The notes: generated by a model not told the origin, from the letters alone. 64,000 nt of DNA from Ipomoea triloba (GCF_003576645.1 NC_044920.1:19475100-19539099); one strand, 5' to 3'. Positions 32,979 to 45,254 are shown, counted from the stretch's first letter. A program made the numbers and translations.

Positions 32979-33962
32979 ATGGAAAGAGTTTCACTGAAGC
33001 TAGCTTGCTTCATAGTGCTTTTCATGGCTGCATTTTCTTGTAACTTCTCTCTCCTTTATCTCTCTCTCTCTCTCTTCACTCTCTCTATAGACTATAATAT
33101 GTATATTTGTTTGTTGCATGCAGTGTTGCCATCAAGTTTGATGGCAAAAATATCTGTAGGACCAAACAATGTTCAAATGGTGATGACTGGGCAGCTCTGC
33201 AAATCTCACAGTGACTGCAGAAGCAATAGTGCTTACCCTGGCAACTTCTGTATGAACAAGATTTCTGGATCTGGAATTGGTCATTGTGTTGGATTTCAAT
33301 CCACTCTGGGTAATTATTTCTTTATCCTAACTATACATACATCTTCCTCAGTCGTCTGTGTGATAAATGATATATTCCGGGTTGATGAATGAATTTGAAG
33401 TTTATTCGAGTTCGGTGACTTAATTTCTTTCCGCCAAATAGTTTAATGGCCTATTTCTACATTTTCCCAAAAAAATATGGGGTCAATTTTATAAATTTTG
33501 AAAATTTTTAAGAGATGGGGTTCATTTTATAATTATTAAAACTTGAAAGTTTAGTAATGGTAAAATCTTAACTTTGATTTCTCAAGATGGAAGTTGTAGA
33601 TATGTTTACACTTTTTGTAGGGGAGTTGTTACCCTCTCCCGTGAAAGTTGGTGTCCAAAAAAAAACTAAGAACTCATCCATCCTAACCGTCAAGTTAGGA
33701 AATTAATGGCAATGATAATTGATAAATTCTTATTAGCTTTCTTTCTTAGACTAAAGTTTATTTAATTCTTCTAATTCATGTGTATTAAGCTTGAATTATA
33801 ATGTGGTTTTGTATAGCTCTGCCATCAGAAACCAAGGACGAGGAACGCAAGCCAAAAGTTGGTGTTTGTGGAAGGTGTGAAACTGACGAAGATTGTCGAG
33901 AATGCGTACCAACTGCTGGTTGTGATCATGTACTTTTTCCTGATGGCGGCATGTGTGTGTGA
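32979..33962 (+). CDS. Cys-rich secreted peptide, array gene 3
   Basis: Exons 32979-33039, 33124-33309 and 33817-33962; phase-1 introns; 130 residues. Signal peptide MERVSLKLACFIVLFMAAFS plus LLPSSLMA. Exon 2 module with MTGQLCKSHSDC, FCMNK and GHCVGFQSTLG. Exon 3: linker ALPSETKDEERKPKV, then C-x2-C-x5-C-x2-C-x5-C with a longer last loop (x10, containing PDGG) and end MCV. Intron 1 is 84 bases, a multiple of three and free of stops, so its retention would keep the frame (continuous frame 32979-33392); comparison with genes 1 and 2, whose intron 1 breaks the frame, supports splicing. Neighbours are the duplicated promoter, and downstream two Helitrons and repeat L. Function unknown. It is nearest to gene 4 in exon 2 (FCMNK, SGIGHC). 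Confidence 0.85.
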
Positions 33963-34620
33963 TTATTATATCCGTCACAATAATATTCCCATTTCCCCAA
34001 TAATTAAATTAAATCGGGTTGCACCTTTGTTTATGTAATATGTATTATATTGCATGCATGTTAAATACTTAAATCGTCTCTTAATAAAATGTTAGATATT
34101 TATATATATTGCTAGCTATCCTAGCCAGTGAGTATTTCAGTATTCATGCGTATTTCCTAAGTTTTTTATATCAGTATATAATTGTTTGGGTGTTGTGGCA
34201 TGTTTAAAATTGTGTTGAACTTGTATTCAGTTGGCAAATGCTAGAAATTAATTATATTGGTGAATGGTAAACAATGACAGGGAGATGGACAAACATATCA
34301 TTTTCAATACATGTCCAATGATTTGTAATCACATGGACAATATAGTAAATATACTTTTATAAATATGTGCCCAACTAATTAAAATGAACCATACTTTTAT
34401 AACACGTTGATTCATAGAATGAATTTTGAAGAAATAAAAGTGATATTATTCCATAAAGAATGAAATAGATAATAAATAAAATACGAAGTTTATTTCATTA
34501 TTGAATAGATTTCGGAAATTTTATCCACATGATCTTTAACCAAATGGACTATTCGGTAATATATACTTTTATAAACATGCATGTGCCCAATTAAAATATA
34601 GGTGATGAATAAGTCTATAT
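33963..34620 (+). repeat. Duplicated 3' flank of gene 3
   Basis: Same blocks as the 3' flanks of gene 2, the orphan exon and gene 4, ending at an (AT)n tract into which Helitron A is inserted. Confidence 0.85.
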
Positions 34621-34633
34621 ATATATATATATA

Positions 34634-34927
34634 TCTAAAAACATAATAAATGTGAATGAAGGTTATACCCCTCATTTATGCCCGTTTTTTCCGTTAAGTT
34701 TTTTTGTACATTATGCTATATAAGTTGTACTACATAATACTTTGGACAAATATACCCCTACCGTTATAACTTCCGTTATCTTTTCCACTATTGTTACTAT
34801 GCACATGCATCCACCATATATTTTCTTATCTTCTTCAATAATAATAATAATATATACACATTAAATATTAGAGTTATATGTTAGTTATTTTTTAAAATAT
34901 AAATATTCAATTTATAAAAGTATTTTA

Positions 34928-34961
<34 letters not shown>

Positions 34962-35053
34962 TACTGTAGTAAAATTTAAATAAATTTAAAATTTTAATAT
35001 AAAATACTAATATTGGGCACCTATTTTTTGCGCATCGCGCATAAGAAAAACTA

Positions 35054-35054
<1 letters not shown>
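34634..35054 (+). mobile_element. Helitron A, non-autonomous, 421 bp
   Basis: 5' end TCTAAAAACATAATAA preceded by A; 3' end with perfect hairpin TGCGC-ATC-GCGCA (35029-35041), then nine bases and CTAG, followed by T. Insertion between A and T with no target-site duplication is the Helitron signature. Content is AT-rich with (aat)n and no coding sequence. Sibling of Helitron B. Confidence 0.85.

Positions 35055-35112
<58 letters not shown>
35055..35112. repeat. (AT)n microsatellite
   Basis: About 50 bases of AT repeats directly after Helitron A, continuing the AT tract before it. Helitron A therefore appears to have inserted into the AT tract that separates the gene 3 flank from repeat L. Confidence 0.9.
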
Positions 35113-35113
<1 letters not shown>

Positions 35114-35252
35114 GAACGAAAAATGAAATTTAATTTTAGAAAATTAATTTCAACCAAAATTTTTGTATGAAACCAAAATAATAATGAATTTAATTTATAG
35201 AAAATGAACCCCACCAAACTTGGTACGAAGCCAAGAATTTATTTATATCTAA

Positions 35253-36181
35253 TCTAAAAACATAATAAGTGTGAATGAAGACTATACCTTTCATTTATGT
35301 CCGTTTTTTTCGTTAAGTTTTTTTGTACATTATGCTATAAAAGTTGTACTTTATAATATATTAAACAAGCATACTCCTACCATTATAACTTCCGTTATCT
35401 TTTCCACTATTGTTATCATGCACATGCATCCACTATATATTTTCTTATTTTCTTCAATAATAATAATATATACACATTATATATTGTAGTTATATGTTAT
35501 TTATTTACTAAAATATAAATATAAAATTTATAAAAATATTTTACATTATGGGAAAATTGCATTTTTCATCCTTAAGTTATAGGGTAATTGTAGATTTCGT
35601 CTTGAAGTTATCGTAATACTCACTTTTCGTTCCTAAGTTATCATTGGCGTTGCACTTTTCGTCCCTGAGTTATTGAAATTGCAAATTTCGTCCCTAAGTT
35701 ATCATTATATTGCACTTTTCGTCCCTAACTTAAGTGTGCAGACTTCGGTAAATTTTCGTTTAAAAAATTTTTAGTCGAACTTTTCCGGTAAACTTTGTTA
35801 AAAAAATTGGCGTTGAACCGGAAAAGTTCGATTAAAAATTTTTTAAACGAAAATTTACACAAGTTTGCATACTTAAGTTAGGGACGAAAAGTGCAACATA
35901 ATGATAACTTAGGGAAGAAATTTGTAATTTTAATAACTCAAGGACGAAAAGTGCAACGGCAATGATAATTTAGGGACAAAAAATGAGTATTACGACAACT
36001 TATGGACGAATTCTACAATTATTACCCTATAACTTAAGGACGAAAAATACAATTTTCCCTTACATTATTATTATTATTTACAATAATTTAAATATCTAAA
36101 ATCTAAATAAATTTAAAATTTTAATATAAAATATTAATATTGGGCATATATTTTTTCTGCATTGTGCATAAGAAAAACTAG
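35253..36181 (+). mobile_element. Helitron B, with nested foldback
   Basis: Same 5' TCTAAAAACATAATAA and same body as Helitron A; ends with a decayed hairpin (TGC-ATTGT-GCA, 36158-36168), 'taagaaaaa' and CTAG, followed by T. Without the nested 510-bp element and its duplicated 9 bases it is 410 bp, close to Helitron A (421). Inserted within repeat L. Confidence 0.85.
35550..36059. mobile_element. Mutator-type foldback MITE, 510 bp
   Basis: Starts GGGAAAATTG and ends CAATTTTCCC, flanked by perfect 9-bp duplications TTACATTAT (35541-35549 and 36060-36068). The two arms are inverted copies of about 240 bases over almost the whole element. Each arm holds several units of 'cgtccctaagttatcatt' with 'gcacttttcg'. 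Long TIRs plus a 9-bp TSD define a Mutator-like MITE. Transcription would give a long hairpin RNA (inference). Confidence 0.92.
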
Positions 36182-37174
36182 TAAAATAAATAAATAAGAA
36201 GAAAGGATTTTGAAATATGAGATTTAAACCCAATGAGAAGAAAAGAGAAAGTTTGAGTTGTGTGTAATTAACATGACTATGATCCTACACCAATTATTGA
36301 TGTTCAACAATATGAAAATTGAATCTTTATTGTGTTCAATTTTATTCTAAAAATTAGAATGGACTTATTTAACTATGATTGTTGGATGTTATTTTATCAT
36401 TTCATGAATGTTATAAATTGAATTTTCTTTTTACTTTGTTTGATGGATTGAATTGTAGGTTTTATTTCTTTTTTATATAACTTCACTTTAAATATTAGTT
36501 TCTTTCAAAAAATATTAATAGGTTTAGCGGGTTTTGTGTCATATCGTGTCGAGACGACTCGAAACCTGTTAACAAAACGTGTTTATCGTGTCAACCCGTT
36601 AACTAATCGTGTTCGTGTTAAGAATTTGATCTGAACCCGTTAACCTTAACGTGTCATGTTCGTCCCGTTAACTAATCAGTATTCGTGTTAAGAATTTGAA
36701 CCCGTTAACCTTAACGTGTCATTATCGTGTCGATCGGTTAAGCAGCACCCACGAAAACAAAACAACTACGAATTTACTACTTCTTGACATTCATGCTTGC
36801 AAGTGTCGAACCAAGCTCATTTTGGGTTTTGATTTGCAACCCCCTATGCATGAGACAGCGCATCTATGCTATACAATTCAGCATCCCTCTAAAAGTGTCT
36901 TGTAAATATAATGGTGCAAATCCACTTCCCAAACCAATGTGGGACAACTACTTTTTACAAAGCATTTCCACCTTAATTTCCAACTTAAATGGGTTTACTT
37001 TGATAATCAATTTCTCATTCACTCATTATCCGTTTTGAGTGTACAATATACCAATCTCTTCGTCCCACTACGAAGAACTCGAATCCACTTTGACCCGACC
37101 CAAATCAGAAGTGGACCACACATATTTGTACTACAAAATAGCCACTTTCTATGTCATTTTATGCTAAAATTAAA

Positions 37175-37531
37175 ATTCCAACAAAATCAAAAATATTTTT
37201 ACAACATGTTGGTTCGCAAAATGGATTTTGAGGAAATATAAATAATATTCCATAAAAAAATGGAATATATATGGAGTAAAATACAAATGTTATTTCATTG
37301 AATAAATTTTAGAAATTGTATTTGTGTTTAATTATTTTTAAGTAAAAGAGATGGAATAAACATTCAAAAGAAAACAAGACCATTTATACTGAATGAGATA
37401 TGTATGTGTGCACATAACGGCATTCTCAATTATTTTGGATTTTTTTCCTATTTTTTGTTGATCCCAACATTCATAAAAACCTCAAAATCTCTATTGTTAT
37501 GGTTGGTGTTCCTGTTATTATTATTAAGGAA

Positions 37532-37580
<49 letters not shown>

Positions 37581-37810
37581 TATTCATATGAGGACACATA
37601 GTATTAGCGGACAAATGTTAGCTAAATATAATTATATATTCCTATGTATAAAATAATTTGTAATTTTTTCTCTCTATCAATGCTATAGTTACCACGTTAA
37701 AAGAAATAAGGAAAAAGATAGAGAGGATTAATTAGGAAAATATATAGGATAAAAAAGATGGGAAAGCAATAGATTCTCCTTCCATTATAGAATTTGTAAT
37801 ACATTAGGTT
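37175..37810. other. Intergenic with family-L-linked sequence
   Basis: 'aacatgttggttcgcaaaat', 'cattcaaaagaaaacaagac' and 'tgttgatcccaacattcat' recur at 48890-49150. Ends in an (AT)n tract (37539-37575) and AT-rich DNA. No gene was recognised. Confidence 0.6.
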
Positions 37811-37811
37811 A

Positions 37812-38045
37812 GCATGCTTGGTTCCTAGAATAAGTCGGGAATGGAATACCATTCCCGGGAACAGATTTATTTCATCGTTTGGTTTGTCTTTTTATTTCTG
37901 GGAATAGCGCGCATTCCCGAGAATGAGCTATTCCCTTTGTAAGGAGAATAGTTATTCCTAGAGAACCCCTTATATTAGCTATTTTTAAGTATTTGGGAAT
38001 ATCTTTTATACTATATTACCGAAAATACCCTTTTGTATTATTAAA

Positions 38046-38107
<62 letters not shown>

Positions 38108-38322
38108 TGTAATTAATTAAATATATGCATTTATATAATAGATTATATTCATTGAAGTATATACATAAATTCATTAATAATAATATATTATTATTATTGT
38201 TATTATTATTATATACACACATATATTTGTTTATATCCATAGGGACATATGGTAGATTAGGGTTCTTAGAATTTCATTCATTCACAACTTCTATACTTTC
38301 ATATATAATTTATATTTTTTTC

Positions 38323-38362
<40 letters not shown>

Positions 38363-38566
38363 TATTTTTTGTATAGGAGTATTTATGTCTTTTAAACACA
38401 TTCCATTTCTATTTCTTGAACCAACCAAACACTGAAATTACATTCCTAAAGTCCATTCGTTCAGCGAATTAAACGATAGAATACAATTCCTGGCTTATTC
38501 CATTCCCTATGAAATACTATTCCTTTTTCCTTAAAATTCATTCTGTGAACCAAACATGTTGTAGGT
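37812..38566. mobile_element. MITE with CATGYTTGGTTC inverted ends
   Basis: Left 'agcatgcttggttcctagaa' and right 'tgtgaaccaaacatgttg' are inverted repeats. Subterminal 'ggaatggaataccattcccg' and 'cttattccattccct' also pair. The centre is (AT)n (38050-38102) and (aat)n (38328-38361). Frames at 38049-38240 and 38125-38376 are these microsatellites. Probably hAT or Harbinger type; no clear target-site duplication was read. Confidence 0.6.
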
Positions 38567-38569
38567 CTC

Positions 38570-38990
38570 TTTAAATTCTACCACTAATATTGTAATATGT
38601 TAGAATATGATAATAAGATTAAGAGTAATATAATGCTACTCATTTCTTGTAATATAAAATACAAGTTCAAAAGAAACTTTAAATATGATTAAAATTTCAA
38701 ATATATTAACAACTTTAAGTATGATTATTTTAAATATTATTGTTGAATTTAGGGTGTTTTAGTATTTTATTGAATTGTAAATTATTTTGAGATTGTTTGA
38801 AATAGTATTCTTATTAATTAATATCTATTTAGTATATTAATTTATAAATAAAACTTGTAGGTGGGAAAGTTAGATTCGATGTTTGTTTATCGACGTGGAG
38901 AATTCTTTGGTGAGGTAGGATCTTTTTCTATTTATTTTCCTACAAACTTTCGGCTTTCCTACAAATAGGTCTCTTATTAGGCTTGTAATG
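38570..38990. other. Intergenic, nothing recognised
   Basis: AT-rich DNA between the MITE and the Athila-like element; no supported frame. Confidence 0.5.
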
Positions 38991-40426
38991 GGGCTAAGGC
39001 TGAATGACTAACAAAGAAGGGGTATGAAAAATAAACAAAAGAGAGAATTTCACACTTATTCACAATTTGGCCTAGAAGAGACATGACAACTAAGAACAAA
39101 GGAGCAAATTACAATCTAGGACAAAGCAACACTTCTAAAGTGGTGGGGGTTGAGTAAAACTTTCAAAAAGGACAAAGAACAATATCAAACTTTTATTCTT
39201 CTTCTCCTTCTTTTCTTTTCAACTTTTCTCAATTCAACATAATTTTCAACATTTTTTGTTTCTCTTTTCCAAATATATATATATTTTTCTTTTTCATTAC
39301 TTCCAAAACACAACAACCACAAACTTATTCAATGAAGCAAGACCCCCACACTTAGACAAAGTTATCAAGAAGGTTACTAAAAAGACAATCAAGCTCCAAA
39401 TAAAACCTCTTCTAAGCAAAAGAACAAGTGTTCTATACTCTCAAGGGTGAAGGGAAACATTTTTGGCTAAGGTTTAGGGGTTAAATGACGAGGGTTAATC
39501 ACAAGAAAAAAAAAACAAACACAAAGGGGGTTAAGTGCTTAACACTTATTAAACAAACAAAAAGGCTCAACGGGGACAACTAGGGGTAAACATATGCATA
39601 AAAGGTAGGTTTAAGGTTTGAGCTAAACAAAAATGGCCTATATCATTTCAAAACATGCAATTCTAAGACTTCACTTGGGGAGTAATGAGGCAAGTTCTAG
39701 CAAAACGATCATCACCAGATCAGAATCTTACATAAGCCTTCACTAGCAATGCATAACACACAAGATCAAGAATTTATTCATTTATTAAATGGTTAACAAG
39801 ACCATTGACAAGAGAATAGATCAATTGTGTGTTACACATTGACTCATCCATCACAAGCCTAGTTGCTTCAAGTTCCACCAAAGACAAACCACAAACCACA
39901 AACCAACAAAGGGGAGTAATCACAACTACAAGAGGCTATAAGGTGAAATCCTAAAAAACAAAAGAAACAAAATAAAGTAAACTAAAAGCTAAAATGAAAA
40001 ATTATCTTCCAAGATTAAAGAGCAAGACTAAGCACAAATAAAGCCCGAAAGGACCCCCCCCCCCCACACTTAGACAAAAACATCGCCCCCGATGTTAGAC
40101 AAGTTAGCAAGAACCTACAAAAATAGAAGGGGAAGCAACACCATAGGACAAAAGTATTGACAAAACTTGAGAAAATCCATCCTACTAGCAAAAGCAATTC
40201 ACAAAAATTATCCAAATGCGAGGAAAAAAAGGATGGATGGTTCTACTTCCCTTAAATGACTCTTGGGGAGGGGGGGGGGGGAATGAGGGGGGGCTAGAAA
40301 ATTACTAGGGGAAAAAATAGCATCGAAAGATAATAACAATAAAATAGAACAATGATAAACCAAACTTGGGTTGCCTCCCAAGAAGCGCTATTATTAACGT
40401 CGTATGCCCGACGTTACCTCAATCCT
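38990..40426 (-). mobile_element. 3' noncoding region of Athila-like element
   Basis: On the minus strand, just after the protein region, lies CTTGGGAGGCAACCCAAG (about 40383-40366), a motif conserved downstream of coding sequence in Athila-like elements. Polypurine tracts of the form 'aagtgtgggggg' occur at about 40070-40053 and 39351-39341, each preceded by 'tttgtcta'. A 3' LTR matching 43691-44997 should follow a tract but is not present, so this end is truncated. Confidence 0.6.
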
Positions 40427-43400
40427 TCAAGGAGGGTTAAACAATTTCGGCCGCCAAATCTTGTGCATTGAAGAGGACCTTGATTTCTTTCTTTCGCCTT
40501 GGACTGCTAAGGCGACTTTGGAGGGTTCAAATTGCACATTTTTATCCTCATCGGGGGGTTCACCTCCTATGCTTGAAGCCATATTTCCAAATCCCATGAC
40601 TTTCAATTTTTTCTTCTTATGCTTCGTGGATTTGGAAAGTGTGTCATCTCCTTTATCATGAACATCATCGTTGCCAAACAAGTTCATCAAAGTGCAATCA
40701 ACAATTGATTTTTTACTTGCATCCACCCTTAAGCACTCTCCCACACATAGATGATCCTTAGCCTTATGAAAAATGTTGAATTCAATCTTTTCATCCGCAA
40801 CCTCAATCATTAAGGTACCCTTCTTCACATCAATAACTGCACCTGCTGTAGCAAGAAAGGGTCTACCAAGTATGATTGGAATATTTTCATCTTCTTCAAT
40901 ATCAAGCACTACAAAATCTGTGGGAATAAAGTATTTATCAATCTTCACGGGTATGTCCTCCAAAATTCCCACGGGGTGCTTCACTGAACGGTCTGCTAAC
41001 TAAATTGTCATGTTAGTGCTCTTAGGATCCCCAAGTTGTAACTTTTTGCACAAGGAGAATGGAATAAGGCTCACACTTGCACCCAAGTCACACAATGCTT
41101 CACTCACCATCGTACCCCCTATCACACATGGGATAGAAAATCTACCCGGATCTTTCAACTTTGGTGGGATCTTACTTTGAATAATTGCACTTGACTCCTC
41201 ACTCATGGCCACGGTGGCTTGTTATTCAAACTTCCTTTTGTTGGATAGAACATCCTTCAAGAACTTTGCATAAGATAGAATTTGAGTCAAAGCATCAAGA
41301 AGGGGGATGGAGATATTCAATTGCTTGATCAAATTAAAGAATTTCATTTTTCTCTCATCCATATTCACTTTCCTCAAGCGTCGTGGAAACGACAATGGAG
41401 GAATATATTTCTCAACCTCTTTATTTTTATCATCACCACCTTTTTGGGATCCACTACCCTCAAAATCTTGATTTTCTACAAGCTTATCCTCATTAGGCTC
41501 TTTGTCTTTCAACACTTCATCAAGTCTATTTTCAACTACTAATGGTGGGTCTTGAAGTTGTTTTCCACTTCTAGTAGTGATAGCATTGACTTGCTCCCTA
41601 GGATTTTTGGAGTATGCCGGTAGCTTGTCAATAGCCTTGTTACTTGATGGTGAAGCTTGATTTGCAATTTGACTCTCAAGCATCTTGTTATGCGCGGCCA
41701 CTTGGTTAACTTTGGCATTCAAATTTTGAATAGCTTGAAACAAATCCTCCAAACTCCGCCCCTTGGGTGCCTCAACTGTAGCTCTTGGTGGGTGAGATTG
41801 ATTTCTATAATACCCAAATTGGCTAGGTCCTCCTTGATGGCCTTGATAACTTGATTGACCATGATATCCTTGATTCGGTCTCCACTGTTGTTGAGTCCCT
41901 TGATAATTCCCTTTGTAACCTTGTTGACCTTGAAACCCGGGAGTTGGTCCTCTAGCAACACCTGTAGGATTAGCAGTCCTTGATGGGTTGCTCCAAGAAA
42001 AACCAGGATGAGTATTGCCTTGATGTGGGGAACTCCTTTGATATGGCCCCGAAGATCTCCCATAATCAACATGATCAACGTGTTCTACCATAGCACCATG
42101 TGTACCCTGTGAACCGGCCTCAAGAATATAACAATCAACTGAATCATGACCACCACCACAAATCTCACAACAAGTAGAGGAAGCATAAGCATGATAGGGT
42201 AGTACCGGTGGTGGCGCAAAAATAGGAACTGGCGCATGAGTAGTGGCCGGAGGAGTAGTGACTGCCGGTGGTTGAGTCTGATTCTGAGCAAGCTTTTGAA
42301 CCATGTGCACCACCGAATCTAACTTGGCAGCCAAAGCAGAAGCTTGATAAATCTCATAGATCCCAACCCCTAGCTTCTGAGTAGACCTCTCACTGTACCA
42401 ATAAGCACTGTTGGAGCAAATCTTAGCTTGTCAAGCAAATTTTTAGCATCATCGGGCTCTAGTTCCATGAAAGCACCATTTGAAGAATAATCCACAATCA
42501 CTTTGGAGTTATCAGACAGACCCTCATAGAAAGAAACAATCAAATCACCGGTGGACATATTATGATGGGGGCACTGTATTTGGAGATTTTTATACCTCTT
42601 CCATGCCTCATACAAAGATTCAGAAGGCAATTGTCTGAACTGTTGGATTTGATTCTTTAACCTTGAAGCTTTTGACTGTGGATAAAAGTCTCTCATAAAT
42701 TCATGGTGAAGTTGGTCCCAAGTTTGGAAATGATCGGCCGAATGAGAATCAAGCCACACTTGTGCATCATCCCTAAGTTAGAATGGGAACAACCTCAATA
42801 TGATGGCATCAACTGAAACTCCATTTATCTTCAAGGTTTTGCAAACCCTTAGAAATTGCCTCATATGACTTGTAGGATCTTCACTCTTTGAGCCTCCAAA
42901 TTGATTATTAGAAATCAAGAAAATCATTGCCGGCTTTATCTCAAAATTGTTGGCTTCAACTCCAAGATAGTAAATACTATCCTCCTCATCAATATCTCCC
43001 GCAACATAGTCAAGCAATCTCCTCCTTTGTTGGGGACCTATCAGTGGTGGCATTTGAGCCTGGGGCACTTGAGGTTGTGGTGGTGGTCCCGGTGGATAAT
43101 AGTATCCATAGTGATAAGGAGGATGAGGTGGATATGGATGATGGTATGGCGGTGGAGCATGAGGAGGATTCCTTTGAGGTGCATCCACAAGAGGTTGATC
43201 TTCATGAGGTGGTTGATAGCCTTGTTAAGGCAGCCCTTGATGTCGAGGACTAGGCATTTGAGGAGGAATATGATCATGCTCCTCAATAGGGACTTATTGA
43301 TAATCATTTTGTACCGGAGCCCTCCTTGGATCATTTTGGGGATTTAGAACATGGTGTTCCCCTTCTTGCTCCGGAGTATCACGAGTAACTCCTTGGCTCG

Positions 43401-43497
43401 TGCTCTCCATGGCTACCCTTTGTTGTTGAAGAACGACACGATTCTCCCTTCTCCTTTGCTTAACACCTCTCTCAATTTCCAAGTCAAGTGGTTGCAA
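40427..43497 (-). pseudogene. Athila-like Ty3/gypsy gag-protease remnant
   Basis: Minus-strand frames in order. 43497-43294: basic/Gln-rich start. 43188-42778: Pro/Tyr-rich region, then the gag core 'HMRQFLRVCKTLKINGVS'. 42759-42370: gag core with 'FYPQSKASRLKNQIQQFRQL' and SLYEAWKRYKNLQIQCPHH, the signature of Athila/Tat gag. 42334-41222: Gln/Gly-rich with a zinc-knuckle-like CCEICGGGHDSVDC. 41212-41000 and 40984-40427: aspartic protease with CDLGASVSLIP (active D-x-G as DLG) and IILGRPFLATAGAVID. In-frame stops near 43230, 42778, 41222 and 41000 and a frameshift near 42370 kill it. RT, RNase H and integrase are absent: a short Lys/Ser-rich end (RPKLFNPP, stop) joins directly to the element's conserved 3' motif, so this looks like an internally deleted, non-autonomous derivative. 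Confidence 0.85.
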
Positions 43498-43668
43498 GCC
43501 TCCACCTCCCTTGGATCTTGTGTGCTTATAAGTTCAAGAATGTCCCTTCAAACAAAGAAAACTAGAGCAAAGGGTAAAACGGAAAATAAAATTAAAAAAA
43601 AATGGACTAGTCTCCTAGAATAGTCGTTCACTAATGTTAACTACCACAAAACAATCAAAACCAAGCCA

Positions 43669-43686
43669 TCCCCGGCAATGGCGCCA
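43669..43686 (-). promoter_or_regulatory. Primer-binding site of Athila-like element
   Basis: The minus strand reads TGGCGCCATTGCCGGGGA, four bases inside the LTR end. This is the tRNA-Asp-type primer-binding site used by Athila-like and many Ty3/gypsy elements, and it fixes the orientation (minus) and the inner LTR boundary. Confidence 0.85.
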
Positions 43687-43690
43687 AATT

Positions 43691-44997
43691 TGATAAGGAC
43701 TTTTTCACGGGTCCATTCAAGTATCAAATTACAGTATAGAGTTTAGATATCGTTCCACTGGAGATGACTCTTGTAATGTTAGGAATTGATGCAATGTAGA
43801 GTTAAGCACAAGCTAAAACTATTCTTATAGAAGCTAGACCTATCCTTAAAGAGTTTGGTTGATATGGTTTAGGAAAAGACAAATTAAACAAGGACCGGGG
43901 ACTTGGTTGATTCAAGCTAAGATGCCAATTATACTACTTAGGATTAGGGGATTAAAACAAGGCATAGGGTAAGTGAGATGCACAAAAATGTCCAAATACC
44001 ACTCTCATAGCTATTTGGACTTGCAACCTCACTATGAACTCCACTCTCGTGACAATCCATCCTAAAGTTGCCTAAACAAGAACACAAAGCATAAATACTC
44101 CTTAATACCCGAAATACTCTCGTATTGGGCATTAAGTGTGTGAATGTGTGGCTAGTGTACAAGCTCTACTCTCGTAGCAACAAACAGACTCCAAATCATG
44201 CATATAAAAGGGATCCAACAATTATACACAATTTCATAACAAATCCAATTCACACAACTAACCCTAGAACACTCAAATAATCCCCTTTATGCAATACAAC
44301 TTATATAGGCATCAATAGCAAGAAATCAAACCAAATTTTAGTCCCAAATGGTTTAGCTACTCATAATATAACAATAGATGCAAAATATTAAAGAAGTAGA
44401 TGAAAGCATAAAGAGAAATCAAAAGGAGAAATAGATAAGAAGAACTTCACTATTGAGCTTTTGGATCCAACTTTTGCAATGTTTTTTATGCTTGCAAGTG
44501 AAAGGAAACTAGTATTCTATCCTATTCTATGCTATTCTATCTAAACCCTAGCTAGGAATTGAAGATAAAATGAGAGATAGCATTTTTGGGTGGAAAAAAT
44601 ACCTTTTAAAGGGTAAAAAACGGACTGCAAAAAGGTTGCAGAGCACTGGCCACGCCCGTGGTCACCAGGCAGAAATTCTGCCTGGTTTCCTCGGGCGTGG
44701 ACATGTCGTGGCTCTTCTGGTAGGTCTTCGGCCACTTCGTGGGTCGCTTTGGTGCTCTCCTTAGCTGCATGTCACGTCACGATCCATTCTAAAACATCCA
44801 ATGCTCATTGTGTTAAGGCGATACCAAAAACTTGATCAAAACTTCGTAAAATGCTTCAAATCATCATTTCTATATCAAATCACCTAACACAAGCAATAAA
44901 TCCATAAGTGACCAAAATGACTCCATAATATAATGAGTAAAAAGCAAAAAATAACAAAATGTGCAAGGAAAAAGCATAGGTTTAAGACATTCATCAT
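43691..44997 (-). mobile_element. 5' LTR of Athila-like element
   Basis: Runs from TGATAAGG (plus strand, next to the primer-binding site) to TTCATCA, giving TGAT..ATCA ends, about 1.3 kb. Contains 'ccacgcccgtggtcaccagg' and 'cctggtttcctcgggcgtgg', a GC-rich palindromic segment at about 44645-44705. Outer boundary set by the TG..CA rule only. No matching second LTR was found in the window. Confidence 0.65.
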
Positions 44998-44999
44998 TA

Positions 45000-45254
45000 C
45001 GTCAATAGAAGATAATAAGATATATGAGTCTGCAATATATATATTCAAGTAAATAATCATACTCTCGTATAGCCTTTGTACCAAAGAATCCAAAGATGAG
45101 TGCATTTGTAATCTGTGATCAATGTCCTATTTGCAGGAGAAATAATTTCAAGAGTTCAGAAAGTAACATACAAATAGAACAAAATCAAATTACTGGATGA
45201 AACAACTTGGGCCTGGGGGCATTATCAGTGCATCACTGGCAAGAAAGGCAATAG
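45000..45254. other. Spacer between LTR and gene 4 promoter
   Basis: No coding sequence was recognised. The promoter homology shared with genes 2 and 3 starts abruptly at about 45255, so the insertion or deletion that brought the Athila-like element here cut the more distal promoter. Confidence 0.5.

Larger units (their letters stand above)
35112..37175 (+). repeat. LTR-like repeat family L behind gene 3, interrupted
   Basis: The start of the family (35112-35252) is split from its continuation (36182-36260, 'ataagaagaaaggattttga') by Helitron B. After about 500 bases of unrelated DNA (36260-36770, with repeated 'cccgttaac..cgtgtc' motifs) the family's end blocks appear at 36830-37175. The order flank, AT tract, repeat L matches the orphan-exon locus, so L was probably present before that duplication. 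Confidence 0.65.

Noticed and set aside
34957..35217. 86-aa ORF with (YI)n stretch, and similar ORFs at 21835, 37404, 38049
   Set aside because: Translations of (AT)n microsatellites.
38990..40426. 3' LTR of the Athila-like element
   Set aside because: Looked for TGATAAGG..TTCATCA or blocks of the 43691-44997 LTR below the polypurine tracts; none found, so the element is called truncated.
40404..43623. Plus-strand ORFs opposite the gag-protease region
   Set aside because: Shadows of the minus-strand Athila-like frames; they show no domain.
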